From Raphanus sativus (taxonomy: Eukaryota > Streptophyta > Magnoliopsida > Brassicales > Brassicaceae), in the NCBI RefSeq assembly GCF_000801105.2, contig NC_079513.1, positions 27,821,640 through 27,885,639 on the forward strand: a DNA stretch of 64,000 bases. The letters run 5' to 3'. The notes below the pieces were generated by a model. That model saw only the letters and a list, made by a program, of their open reading frames with translations. It was not told the DNA's origin and did not search any database. Numbering within the stretch: the stretch's first letter is position 1; every line of letters starts with the position of its first letter. This document shows, piece after piece, positions 34,152-47,020 of this stretch. A program made the translations under genes and the position numbers.

Positions 34152-34832
34152 GCGCCCCAACGCTCTTAAATTCATTCATGTCCACCGTTTGCCTCCTCAA
34201 TGATAGAAATATATACGAGAGTTCTGGTTGGGATTTATTAGAGGTTCCTATGGGAGAAAGATTCTAGCTCTAGAACCTTATTGATACAAAATAAAATTAG
34301 CTCCAAGGAGCTTTGTTATGCATAAATGTAGAGAGAAGGAAAAGATTTTAGTAGTCTTCAATAAGCTAAGGGGTTTGATATATATATCATAGATAGGAAT
34401 GTGTAGAAACTCCTCACTGCAGCCTTGGATTGGTTACAAGAGATGAAAGACAATACACATATGTATGAAATCACTTGGAAAGAAATATGACATAACATTG
34501 GGCTACTTAACTAACAATGGGCTGACATGAGGTTAATAATTTGATGGGCCGGACGGAAATAGATTGAATTAAAAGTTTTGGGGTAAACAAAGGAAATAGA
34601 GAGAAGTTTGCATGTGAGAAGTAAAGAGAGAGTTGAAAGATGACGCTTGGCACGAGGGAGCAACCACTTATTACCAAATGTTATTCTACAATTCACCCTC
34701 TTTAAATTCTTTTGATCTGCTGCTAAAACCGAAAGCATAAAAGTAAATTAATTATATAAAAAAACTTCTTTAATTTGATTCTTCGTCTTCTTCGTCGTCG
34801 TCTTTTTTTTCATGAGAGAGAGAGAGAGAGAG
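34152..34832. other. Upstream region of the exostosin gene
   Basis: No gene seen. A (GA)n tract at 34814-34832 sits immediately before the start codon, probably in the leader. Confidence 0.5.
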
Positions 34833-37800
34833 ATGGGAGATGTTGATGGGAAGTGTAGAATCATGTCTGCATGTTCCTCAGCCAAACTCTTTCTCTTCAT
34901 GGTTCCTCTTGTTCTCGTTTCTGGTTTCGTCTTTGTAAATATTGGTCCGAGAAGTCCAACATCTTTCTCAGCGGCTTTGCCCAGTAATCGTATTTCTCCT
35001 CCTCTTCATCCCTCCTCTCCATCTCTACCTCCGGCGCCGGCACCATCTCCTCCGAAGACGGCGAAGGAAGTGTCCTTGCCAGCATCAGCTTTATCAACTA
35101 AAGTGGAATCTGTTCAGGTTAGGGAAATTACTTAGGAATATCAAATTATTCCTTTCTTGTTTCTCCATCTTTGCATGTCTTTTTTTATTCTGTCTTTTTG
35201 TATTTATCTATTTACTTTCTAATTGTACACCAACAATATATTTTTTAAAGACATGTTTCAAATTACATGGTCAAACTACTGTAATTTGTAAAATTTAATT
35301 GGTTTTACTGAGGATGAGGAAACCGGTCGGCAAAACCGCAAACTAATGAAACAAAAAGATTATAAAGAAATGTTAGATGATGCGTGCGGTCGGGTGGTCT
35401 AAAATTTAAGTAATTAATCAATAACACATGTCAATTTTTAATTGTATTATTTTTTTAAAAAATGTATTTATTCCATGTGCATATAATCATCTAAAGAAAA
35501 AATTGATATTGTTAACAGGTTGATCAATTGAAGCCGATCAACATTACTTTGATGAGTTACAACGTCACTTCTATGGCATCGTCGGAACTAATGAAGAAAA
35601 GAGTTACTAAAAAAATAGAGAAAATCGAATTCCAACTACAAAAGGCTCGAGTCGCCATTAAAGCCGCTTCGACGGACGATCCCGTGGATGACCCGGACTA
35701 CGTACCTCTTGGTCCGATGTATTGGAATGCCAAGGTCTTTCATCGGTAAGTAGTACAATTTTTTTTTTTTGCGCATGCTTTCAATTATAGTTACGTTCAT
35801 TTAGTAATAGTACTACTAAGTATGTTTGTTAACGATGTTCGAAGTTACAAAACATTTAGTTCGCGTAGCGTTTACTGAGTTAAAGTAAAGGCTAACGGCT
35901 TAGAAATATGAATTTATTGATTTTCAAAGAATTTATTTAAATTTAGTTTTAAGTTAAAAACGGGTTGGAGCTTTGAATCGTAATTAATACTGGAAATGTG
36001 AGGTTATTATTGTTCTTTACTAAAAGTGATGTTGGAATTTGGCTTGGAGATTTCCAGTATTAATTTTGGATGTCACGTCTTAAATTTTTTATCTTGCCAT
36101 GTTATTGTTGATTTTATCTGAGACATTTATGTGAATAGTACTAGTAGATGATTTGCTCCATATCATCTCATGATTGTATGTCTGTATCATTTCACTTTAG
36201 ATAGCTTTATGCTAACATAGATTCATAGAAGCTATTTTTGAAAAATTGCTAAAATTATACAATATGACGACTAGCTAGATGTATGCAGTACGTACTAATG
36301 TATGTATGCAGTATGTACTGATGTATGTACCTTGGTGATGAAACTATTACCTTACATATTTTTTTTCTACTAAATCAAAAATCCAAGAGATTTTTTTTGT
36401 GTGCCATATTAAATGCTTAAGACAAGAAAAGTATCACATACCTTGACTTTTTCTTGGGACTAAACTAGTAAATTCAAGAGATTTCATATTGGCCCATCTT
36501 GTATGGTTTAGCAAAAGAAGGTAAAGTTTTTTTAAGAAATTGATGTTGAAAACCTTCGATGTAGACCGCACAAGACAGTTGATACGAAACTAATGTCGGT
36601 TTGCGTACGATATAATGATGATTAAGAAGATTGTATATATACAGATTCTTGTATTCTCGAATTGAGTTTAAAGAGCTGCATATAGTATTATAATATGTTA
36701 GAACTGAGTCAATGTTAAATACGTGTGCATATATTGTCTTCATGTGGCCTCTAAAGCATATAATGGTAATAGTACTTTTGGCATGACGATTCCTAACATG
36801 ACCACAACGTGCTAATGCTTTTGATCATTTTATTTGTATTGAATTGCTTAGGAGCTACTTGGAGATGGAGAAACAGTTCAAGATATTCGTGTACAAAGAA
36901 GGTGACCCACCGTTGTTCCACGATGGTCCATGCAAAAGCATATACTCTATGGAAGGAAACTTCATCTACGAGATGGAAAGAGATACCCATTTCCGTACCA
37001 ATAATCCGGACAAGGCCCACGCCTTTTATTTACCTCTCAGTGTCGTCAAGATGGTAAGATACGTGTATCAACGCGACTCCCACGATTTCGGCCCCATCCG
37101 AAGAACCGTCAGGGATTACATCGATCTTGTTAGCGATAGGTATCCTTATTGGAACCGTAGCATCGGAGCTGACCATTTCATACTCTCTTGCCATGACTGG
37201 GTACACTAGCACGTGACGTTACTGAGTGTATATATATCATTTGGTTGGTTATTATTACCGTTATAATCTTGGGACTTTTTTGGTATAGGGTCCTGAGGCA
37301 AGCTTTTCTCATCCACATCTAGGACAAAACTCGATCCGAGCTCTATGCAATGCCAACACATCAGAGAGATTCAAACCGAGAAAAGATGTGTCCATACCCG
37401 AGATCAACCTACGGACCGGTTCCTTAAAAGGATTGGTAGGTGGCCCATCACCTTCCATCCGGCCCATCCTTGCCTTCTTTGCAGGAGGTGTACACGGACC
37501 CGTAAGGCCAGTCTTACTCCAACATTGGGAGAACAAAGATAATGACATTAGAGTCCACAAGTATCTCCCTAAAGGAACGTCTTATTCGGACATGATGCGG
37601 AGCAGCAAGTTCTGTTTATGTCCGAGCGGCTACGAGGTTGCGAGCCCTAGGATCGTCGAGGCGCTTTACTCGGGATGCGTTCCGGTTTTGATAAACTCAG
37701 GGTACGTCCCTCCTTTCAGCGACGTGCTGAATTGGAGATCGTTCTCGGTGATCGTTTCCGTGGAGGAGATACCAAAGTTGAAGACGATCTTGACGTCGAT

Positions 37801-37954
37801 ATCTCCTAGACAGTATCTAAGGATGTACCGGAGAGTGTTGAAGGTAAGGCGTCATTTTGAGGTGAACTCTCCCGCTAAGAGGTTTGATGTGTTTCATATG
37901 ATTCTCCATTCCATTTGGGTAAGGAGATTGAATGTGAATATACGTGAGGTATAA
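34833..37954 (+). CDS. Exostosin-family glycosyltransferase (GT47), Golgi type II
   Basis: Four exons, 34833-35117, 35519-35745, 36852-37200 and 37289-37954, give 508 residues in agreeing phases. It corresponds to At5g03795. The MGDVDGK start is preferred to the ATG seven codons upstream, which lies in the GA repeat. A single membrane anchor near residues 15-37 ('LFLFMVPLVLVSGFVFVNIG') is followed by a Pro-rich stem. The GT47 domain follows ('FKIFVYKEGDPPLFHDGPC', 'DHFILSCHDWGPEAS', 'KDVSIPEINL', 'FCLCPSGYEVASPRIVEALY', 'GCVPVLINSGYVPPF'). The last blocks form the nucleotide-sugar binding half. Expected role: transfer of a sugar to cell-wall polysaccharide in the Golgi; donor and acceptor are unknown. 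Confidence 0.92.
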
Positions 37955-38242
37955 GTTGATGTGTTGGTTTGTAGCTTTTTGTTTGTTTAGAGTGTAATAT
38001 GAAAAGTCAGGGAAATCGTTCCAGCGTAAATCATAACTTGTCTTCATTAAATTTGTAGTAAAAACAAATAATGCATTGTTTGTCTCTTACTACTCTTATT
38101 GTTGGGTTAGAAATTAATCAAAGAATCAGTATGAAATTAGCTGATGCATCGAAGGACTGTGACTATTGATCAGATAATTAGGTGTAATGTTGGTGTTTAG
38201 TTTATTCTGTTAATTAATTAGTGTAGAGGTAAGGTAATATTA

Positions 38243-38884
38243 GGGGTGGGCGCAAGGCAAGTACTTGCATTTTTATATATATTTGATATTTGCCTTGATT
38301 TGAACGAGTAATGGATTTTTGAACTTGTACTTGCCTTGTCTGTAACGAGTACTTGTTATTTTGAGTACTTATCCAAAAATATGTTACTTGCAAGTTACTT
38401 GGCTTGTTCGATTACTTACTACTTACAAATACTTATGAATTATTTGGATATATTTCCATGTTTCTAAAAATTACTTGATAGATAATATCGTGTGAGAGAA
38501 GGTTTTGAAATTTAGTTTTGCTTACTCGACTTGGTAAACGATAGTTATTTCAAATAAAATATTTGTACCTAGTATAAAAAAGGAACATAATACAAATATT
38601 TTGATATGAAAGTATTGTTTACTTCTTACGACATAAAATAATAGTTTAAGACTTTAGTTTTTATGGCTTAGTTATCATTTTTTCAATCGTTAAACAAGTA
38701 ATGAGTAATAGCAAGGCGAGTCTTTAAATTTTCCGTGCTACTTGTTACTTGCCTTGTACTTGCGAGTATCAAAACTCAACGACTTGATACTTGACTTGGC
38801 AACGACGAGTACTTGGAAAAACGAAGCGAGTACAAGCCAAGTAACGGGTATAAGGCAAGTAACGAGTATCCGTGCCCAGCCCTA
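38243..38884. mobile_element. MULE-like MITE with internal 'acttgc' repeats
   Basis: Starts GGGGTGGGCGCAAGGC and ends CGTGCCCAGCCCTA, flanked by the 10-bp direct repeat GGTAATATTA (38233-38242 and 38885-38894). Both ends are built of 'tacttgc/gcaagta' repeats and the centre is AT-rich. The termini and duplication length match the elements at 29635 and 54394, although the internal repeat differs, so they are probably related families moved by the same transposase. Confidence 0.8.
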
Positions 38885-39097
38885 GGTAATATTACAGATA
38901 GATGAAGTTTGGGCTTGGGCTCTCAGCTTAAGTGACATTTAACAGCCCAAAACTAGTAACGCAAAATCCATGAAAACAATAGTTACTCTACGAAACAATG
39001 ACAACTGGATGGATTCCTCATGGGCTTTCCTTGGGTTTATGTTTCTTGCTTAAACTAGGCTTCCACTTGCTGTGTATTGAGACAAAAAGAAGCAAAG

Positions 39098-39154
39098 AAG
39101 CCAGTACTTGCAAGTGTTTCAAAAAAAAAAAAGAACAAAAAGCCAGTACTTGCA
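39098..39154 (+). repeat. Micro-insertion: A-tract between 15-bp direct repeats
   Basis: AAGCCAGTACTTGCA at 39098-39112 and 39140-39154, perfect, with spacer 'agtgtttc' plus twelve A and 'gaacaaa'. Confidence 0.6.
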
Positions 39155-39361
39155 TGCAGCTAAGTAAGAGAAAACGAAGGCAAATACAACTTTCAAATAA
39201 CGAGACCGTGGAATGAATAGATTGATAAGCGTGGGACACAAGAATGGTCCCTTTATGTTTTAAGATCGTACAATGAGCAAAAGCTTGTCTCATAGTGCAA
39301 CACCACTTGAAAGTACCCTGACTAGTCTAAAGCTCTCTGTCTCTAAGATCAGCAGCAGCTA

Positions 39362-40728
39362 TCACGGGTAAGGCGTCCAGCAAGAGGAAGCGACAACCAT
39401 CTGATTGTTGTATTGATCAGGACCGTACACTTTGGTGGTCACCACAGATGCAATCTCCGTCGTGTCTTCCCCACTAGTCACACCGGAGATCTGCTTCTTG
39501 ATTAATCCCTGGTCTCTTAGTATAGATCTCAGCTTCTTCACCTGCGTCACAAATCCAATTGTGGGATGGGGGTTTCTCTGATAGAAACAAAAACTAAAGG
39601 GATAAAACAAAAATAACGGATGGTATTTAATTAGACCCCATTATTTTAAATGAGTGCAATATGGTTCACAGACCTCCTCATGTAACATCTGCTTCTCTCT
39701 AGAAACGACGTCGTACTCTTGCCTAAGCGAATCGTACAGCTGCTCGAGCTGCTTTGCCTTCCAGCGTGCACGGCGGTTCTGGAACCAAACCGCTATCTGA
39801 CGTGGCTGCAAACCAAGCTCTCTTGACAGCTTCAGCTTCCTGTCTGAATCTAGTTTGATCTCATCTTGAAAACTCCGTTCAAGTGAAGCTAATTGTCCAC
39901 TCGTTAGTCTTTTCTTCTTTGTTATCTCTTTGTTGTTGCTTGGTAATCGGTACTCATTATTGATGATCTTTTCTGATTCAGGTACAGAGATAACCGGTCC
40001 GGTTTGTGTATCGCCATGCATGTATGAATGACCTGCTGTGACACAAACAATACTCTTTCTATAAAATAAGTTCCCACATTTTTCTTAATAGAGTGAACAT
40101 AAATGAATCCCAACTTTGCAAAGGTGACGTTTTAACTTTATAGAATTTGGATCCCAAGGCAAAAACACTTTGGATCCCAATAAAAGAAAAAAGCAAACTT
40201 AAATGTTAAATTGTCTAGACGGAAGACTTAACTTCTCATCTCAGAAAGTAATATTTTTAGGTAACATATCCCAAGATCTTTGGAACGATGCCTGCGAACA
40301 CGTTCTCAAGTAATTCGTATAAAACAAAAGAAAGGAACATAGAGCTTAAGATTACTAAAAAAACACTTGAAACTGTGGGAAAATTAAGTTTTTATACTTA
40401 CATGGATATGTTGTGAGAAAAACAAAGTTAATGGATCCGACCAAAAAACCATTATAATGGATTTGTCAAACGTGAGATTAAACTATACCTCTTAAGATCT
40501 TGGTAAATATACATGGATTTAAAACCTTACCCCAATAGAACAGCATATAATATATATATATATATATATATATAGATCTGAAATATATACATATATATAT
40601 ATGCATATACCTGCATAAGGATCATAGTTGAAGCTATGGAGTGAGTTAAAGGAGTTCAACTCCGGCCATGGCGGCGGCATAAAAGCAACTCTCACGTTTT
40701 CTAAGTTGTTTGTCGTTGACCATTCCAT
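39362..40728 (-). CDS. LMI1: HD-ZIP class I factor LATE MERISTEM IDENTITY 1 (HB51)
   Basis: Three exons, 40728-40611, 40032-39674 and 39541-39362, give 218 residues. It corresponds to At5g03790. LMI1 is a LEAFY-dependent activator of CAULIFLOWER and a regulator of leaf and stipule form; its Brassicaceae sister RCO shapes leaf margins. The start [20 protein letters not shown] and the C-terminus 'SCWTPYP' favour LMI1. The homeodomain is at ~77-133 ('[17 protein letters not shown]', '[20 protein letters not shown]') and the leucine zipper follows at ~134-175 ('[20 protein letters not shown]'). The intron 1 acceptor is a NAGNAG site (cagcag at 40038-40033), so isoforms with and without one extra Ala are possible. 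A TATA-like TATAAATA lies at 40973-40966. No second HD-ZIP gene (RCO) is seen in the window. Confidence 0.95.
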
Positions 40729-40965
40729 TTCTTTTCTTTTTTCTTATCCGTTCTTGTGAATCTTAATAAGAAGATATGAGAGACAAGTAAAAAGCATGAA
40801 AGTTGTAGGATCTAATATAGTGGAGAAACTGACGAAAAGAAAATTAGGGTTTTATTGGACCACAAGACAAGAGTAAGAGAGGCGTGACAAGAAGGTTCTC
40901 TTCTATACACTTTGTCTTTTGGAGGTGCAACAAAGTTTGAGAGCATGCAACGTTTCAAAGCAAGA

Positions 40966-40973
40966 TATTTATA
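40966..40973 (-). promoter_or_regulatory. Candidate TATA box of LMI1
   Basis: TATAAATA on the minus strand about 240 bases upstream of the LMI1 ATG. Confidence 0.45.
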
Positions 40974-41701
40974 ATTGGGATATGCATCCAGAGGGAGATG
41001 TAGAGATAGTGATGGAAAGAGAGTGAGATATGTGTGTATTCGGTGAGGATTTTTCACCTAATAAGTCATAAGGGAGCAACCCAACAGTGCTTTTTGTTTT
41101 GGAATTTAAAGATGAAAAAGGAAAGTGTGATATAATTTTGTCTTACTTGCACATCATCAATCATCATCCATCATATCTCTCTAACATTAATATAGGTTGA
41201 CATATTTTGTTGTATCCAAGGAATTTTAAAATATTTTCAGCCAGCTATTTTTGTCGTATGAATTACATATTTTCTTTATATTAAGAAATGATAAACATAC
41301 AAATATTGGTGCAAGCTTAGAACAAAAAGTGAACTAACCAAGACAGTTTGGATACTGGAGGTCATGTGCATATTTTAGATTTCAGAGAAATTTGATTTTA
41401 CTATAAGAGGTGCTCTTAATATAATTCATGAATATATATAATTTTCTGAGGAATATTTTTACAATCATGGCAGTGTGTGAATGCATCAAACATTCACGTC
41501 CCGTCTGGATTAGTTATAATGAATGGAATTTCTAAAGTTGGAACATTTTAACATTTTAAAAAATCTACTTGTGGGCAGGGCACTACCATTAAACCACCGT
41601 CTCAAACTGACTGATTTTTTATAGACGTGAAAATAATTAAATGTAGATTAAATATAAAATAAATGAAAGAAATTTTTGAGATTTTAGATATTAAATACTA
41701 A
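40974..41701. other. LMI1 upstream region
   Basis: AT-rich promoter-side sequence; no element boundary or gene seen before the Helitron at 41702. Confidence 0.45.
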
Positions 41702-42345
41702 CTAGATTATGACCTGCGCTTTGGAAGCGCGGAATATTTTAAAATGAAAATTTTCACTAATAACTTAACAAATATTTTGGTAACTTTTAAAGAGTGTATT
41801 TAAAATATTTTTGCATTTAAATCAGTGTTTCTAAATTCAACCCGATTGTGATTATACCGGTTAATCCGGAGATCTGACAATTCAATTTAGGTTTTTAAAA
41901 TATTTACATTAACAAAAATCACTAAAATCCGAGACTAACCGATTGAACTGATGGATGATTAATATGTAATCTAATTTGATTTAAATTGTAATAGTTTCAT
42001 AATTTGTAATCTTATAATCCAAAATTTAAAGTTCATTTTTTGCAATTTATGAAATTATAATGTTTCTACAAAATTTTAAAGAGAAAATGATAGATATAAA
42101 ATATTAAGATTAATTATTGTATTGTTTGGAAACATTGATAGTAGTATAAAAATATATTGTTTGGAAACATTGATAGTAGTATAAAGAAATAAGTATATTG
42201 TTTGGAAACATGAATAGTAGTATAAAGAAAGGAACATTAGTGATTTAATGTAGGTTTAACTATAAAGTATAAAAGTGTATTTAATTTAAAAACTTACAAA
42301 ATAAATGTTAGGTCCAACAGAATGTTTCTGTTTTAATAAGATAGA
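41702..42345 (-). mobile_element. Small non-autonomous Helitron
   Basis: On the minus strand it starts A|TCTATCTTATTAAAACAG (42345) and ends with the hairpin GCGCTTCCAAAGCGC, then ...AATCTAG|T (41702), the canonical A-TC...CTAG-T arrangement. 644 bp, non-coding. At 42118-42230 there are three copies of a ~40-bp unit containing 'attgtttggaaacat'. Confidence 0.85.
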
Positions 42346-42854
42346 TTTAGGTGGGGGTACTTATTTTTGTCAAAGTTAAGCTTGAAATATGTGAAAGAGA
42401 AAGAGTGAACAGGATTTAATGGTCCCAAAACTCCAGAAAACTGACAACGTAGTTCCCCTCTCCTTTGGTTATGCCTCCATTCTTAGTGTGTATATATATG
42501 TGTGTGTATATGTGCGAGCGCCCTTGCACTTGAATTACTACATTGATTTTTTTTTACTCCATTGATATGCAATAAAAGTTGTCACTAGTGTCAAGTTCAT
42601 AAGGACCATAACCATGTATATGTGCAGTAACCTGTGTAGAGTATAGGGTGAGGCCAAAAGCTACCTTTGAAAGCTAAGAATCAACACAGAGAGCTATGTA
42701 GATCATCTATACATAAAGAGTGTGATATGACCAATTAAAGCCAAACAAAGAACAAGTTAATTTGAAAACTAAGTCTCATTGTCCTCATATACTGTGTACT
42801 CCTTTTTCTCTCTTAATTTACCCCCACATTCTTTTATTAACTTCAAGTTAACAC

Positions 42855-42980
<126 letters not shown>

Positions 42981-44300
42981 TCAATTGCTACTCAACAAAT
43001 AGTTGATGTGTAACAGTGTAAGAGAGATAGCTAGAGGAGAAGAGGAAGGAATCTTTTTTTACGTTAAAAGTAGATAGGGTTGAACAGATTGATGATAAGT
43101 AATGAGTTTTAAACTAACGACAGTGTATAAGAGAAAGGGAAGCTTTTGAGCCTAAACTCTTGAAAGAGATGAGACATCACAATTTGCATAGTGTTTGGTT
43201 TTGTTTTATTTTTTGAGAAATTTTAATGAATTTAGATGACTTCATTCATTGTAAAGGATTCGTTTGATAACTACTTATCATACTCTCTTTTTCTTTATGA
43301 AATTCTACTATTTCAGCTAAAGACCCTTCACAAAAGTCTTCGATCTGGACTAAAAGTAAGATGTGTTTCAAAACTCAAAATAATAATGTTCTTTGCGTGT
43401 TTATAATCATTTACGGTGTCTTTTTAATATTAGGTATGGGTTTAGGAGAAATACAATCCACTTTGTTCTCAAAATAAACTAAATTCAGATCAATTTCTCC
43501 AAAAAGAAATCGGTATTTATCATTAAGCATGAAACTCGGAAGTTTCCCTATCCATGTTAATTAATCTAGTTACTCGTGAATTTTATGATATGATCGCCGA
43601 TCCTTTCAGCTTTTGTGTATCATTATATTTCACCTACGAAACATATAATGAAAATTTTTATTCATTTAAGAATAATTTAATTGAAACTAAAGACTAGCAG
43701 TTCTTAACTTTTCCATATAATAACAAATGATGCTAAGAACCAGAAGATAGTCAATTGGGTTCATGGTAAACGGTTTCTACATAATTAACAGCATTCAAAG
43801 AACAAACACAGACAAAAGAACATTTTAATATATAAATACGGTCATGGAAATTAAATAATATCCGCGCAAAAACTTTTAACAGTCTCATGCATGCATTAGA
43901 AAAGAGAGGAAAAAAGCGAGACAGACCTAAAACTAATTTAACAGTCCCGTTCAGAGACCAACTAATTTCCGTTGTTATTAGGTTTTGGGACTTTTCAGAA
44001 ATATTTTTATTACTATAAAATTATTACGTAATATTTTATTACCCATTAGTTACTATTACTACTAAGATCGGTAATCAATAAAAAGGTCCCCACTCTTCTT
44101 GGAGCTAAACGTTACTTGTCACATGGATGCTTTATATAGGGTAAGAAGATCTTACAGACTATATATATATAAATATATAACTTTTTGCTAAACTTTCAAA
44201 ACAGTTTTTAATTGAAATTTCACAAATTATTTTTTTAACAATTAAAAGTATTCAATAACATATATATGGAAGGAAAGAAAACGAGAAAATAAGCAATTAC

Positions 44301-44346
44301 ATACATAGCTTTTAAATATGACAAAAAAATACATAGCTTTTAAATA
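44301..44346 (+). repeat. Micro-insertion: A-tract between 18-bp direct repeats
   Basis: ATACATAGCTTTTAAATA at 44301-44318 and 44329-44346, perfect, with spacer 'tgac' plus six A. Confidence 0.65.
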
Positions 44347-45025
44347 ATCAAAATAAGAATAATATAGTTCAATATTTAAATTCTAAAACTTAGATTGTCA
44401 TAAAATATAATACTTTTAGTTACTAGATTCAAGTGACTAAAATTTACTGGCTAATTTATACGTAAACTATACAAGAAATATAAGATTGGTCATATTATCA
44501 ATATGTCATAAATTATCTATGGCATATACTAAGTTCTAGAATTAGAAGATCCCTTATCAAAGACATGGGTTGTTCGCGTTGATTAATTTGTTTCTCACTA
44601 CATGCACATAATCATTCACTTATTTCTACACTCACAAGATATAAAGTAATATCATACCCAAAAAAAAAGATAAAAAGTTATATCTTTTATACCATCAAAT
44701 AAGTACGATATGTGGAAAGGTACAATATTATGAAGATGCTATGGATGAATATGGTAGTGAACTTAGTAATAAATAAAACATGCATATAACAGTGAGCTTT
44801 GTAAGAAAAAATCAAAATAACAGTGAAGCTGTGAAGGTTAAAGTTGGTACAGTACCTCCCTTTACTATTGGTTTCAATTCGTAATACGTAAGAATTGAAT
44901 CCCGCCGTTTAAGTCAGACACTAAATAAGACTGTGCACAACTTAATTGTTCCTATGCAAATTCATTGTGTGTAGAAAATTCACCAGACATATATATATTA
45001 TATATATAGTATATATATATATCAA

Positions 45026-45901
45026 TCTATTCTATTAAAACAGAAGTACAAAATTAGATTAACCCTTAGTTTTTCATTATATTTACATTGTCATGCCACT
45101 GAAGTATTAAATGAAGCTATATTTAAGTATGATTGTCTTTTCCTAATTTAAATAATAGATTTAAGCATTTAATATTTTTTCCTAATTTAAATAATAGATT
45201 TCCTTAACAAAATCTTAACCAAAATATATTTCCTAATATATAACATATAATCAATTTATATAACATAAAAATAAAATATAATTTTTATATATTATTAGCA
45301 TAATACTTCCTATATAAGTCCAATTAGTTATAAATATAAGATTTGTTTATATGATACACTATGATCTAATAGACGATTAAATCACAAAATATAATTATTT
45401 AAAACTAATAAATAAAATCGTTATGTTTTAAAATATTATATTAACAATTATGTAATACATTTTAATTTACAAATATATATAGTATACCATTAGTACATAG
45501 AAAAAATTTAAAGTGAAATGGTCACGGGTCAAGCTCTAGAAATAAACAAAAACAACGCAACATTATTTTTCTTTAACAAATTTATTTTAGTAGAAAGTAT
45601 AGTCCCAAATATGGTTATATGTTTTATGTATTTATAATTTTATTTTTTTTGTTTTTGAGGGATGCTAGGATTTTTGAATTGGAAAAAATTATGACCCAAC
45701 TCTATATTATTTTAATTAGGAAATTTAAAATTTATATCAGAATATTTTATTAAAATTTTAATTTTAATTTTTATTATAACTGCAAAGATAAATTTCCAAT
45801 CTAAATTTATATTTAAATATTACAAATACATCATTTAATATTAAAAGAAAAATTAAAAACATAAAATAAATACCCGCCCGGTCGGGCGGGTCAAGATCTA
45901 G
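45026..45901 (+). mobile_element. Nested non-autonomous Helitron
   Basis: A|TCTATTCTATTAAAACAG start and the 3' hairpin CCCGCCCGGTCGGGCGGG (45873-45890) followed by TCAAGATCTAG|T. 876 bp, non-coding, inserted between A and T four bases inside the 5' end of the larger Helitron. Confidence 0.88.
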
Positions 45902-46599
45902 TACTATATTAAAAGGTAAATAAGCTTCATAGATAAAGTGTCCACGTCCTCAAATTAAATAGGCCAATAGGAAGAGAGCTTTTAACCACGTCAGATGTGT
46001 GACTCTAACATTTGGACTTCGAAATCACCGGCCCGTTTCGTTTAAATTTGATGAGCCTGTGAAACCCATCTCACGCTGAGATCATCTTTCTCCTTTCGCG
46101 AAGAACAAATCCTATTTTTCCAAATTGATTGTCGATTGATTTCCTATTTTTCTTCTCTTCTTAGTTTTCTCCGTTAATAATCTTTCCCCACGAATAATCA
46201 ATTTTCTCTCCCCACTCCTTTTCACTCTTTAATCACATTAATGGGTTCTTTTCGCTTTCTTCCTCTGAGATTCTATATAAGATCTTATTCTCTGTGTTTT
46301 GGTTGTCATCAGAAGTTTTCACGGTGAAGCGGCGTCCCCTCAACTCCGGTTAAACCTGTGGTCCAAATCACAAGAAAAATTCAAAAAAAAATCGACGATT
46401 GCTAATCACAAAGCTAAATGTTTTCCACATTGTTTGTCAACGGTTGCTAATATGAAACTTACTTGATCATCATTTCAGACGTCTCTGCTCCTGTTTGTGA
46501 CGTTAACCTTGGAGAATTTTAGAGTTTATCTATTTGAACTTCATATAGCTCCAACTGGGATCTTTAGGTTGTCCTTTTGATCTCTTCCTTGCAAATCAT

Positions 46600-47020
46600 T
46601 TAACTTCGCAAAACAGAGTGCTCTTCAAGCAGCCTGTCACAGCTGTCGAGATCTTGCAGATGAGGGGAATAACAGTACCTGTCACAGTGACGAACCAAAG
46701 AAAGCAAAGGTCCTAAACATGGAAATGAGAGCTTTCACCACTCATCTCAGAGTGGTGACCCCTTCGTTTGCAGTTTCAGTCTTCTTTTTTCAGTTTGAGC
46801 ATTGGCTAAAGCTTTCGTTTTAGTTAACATCTTTCAGTGTTTGATTTTTCTTTTTTCAGTGAGATAAGCCTGAAACGCAGACAAGCTCTGAGTGCAGGAA
46901 GCACAAGGAGTATTACTCTCAAGGGAGAGGTTACATCTCATCACAGCCGTACTCAACGTGGAGTTAGGGATCATGGCTTCGAACTGAGACCTCGTGGGGA
47001 TGTTCATACATCCCTGTGAG
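46600..47020 (+). pseudogene. Exon-like fragments captured in the Helitron, unidentified
   Basis: Two open segments with coding-like composition: about 46608-46715 (reads '...SALQAACHSCRDLADEG' and 'CHSDEPKKAKVLNMEMR') and about 46862-46966 ('DKPETQTSSECRKHKEYYS', 'QGRGYISSQPYSTWS', stop). A TATA-like 'tctatataag' and a CT-rich stretch precede them at about 46272. I do not recognise the donor gene. Frames are short and there is no clear start, so no function is proposed. Confidence 0.4.
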
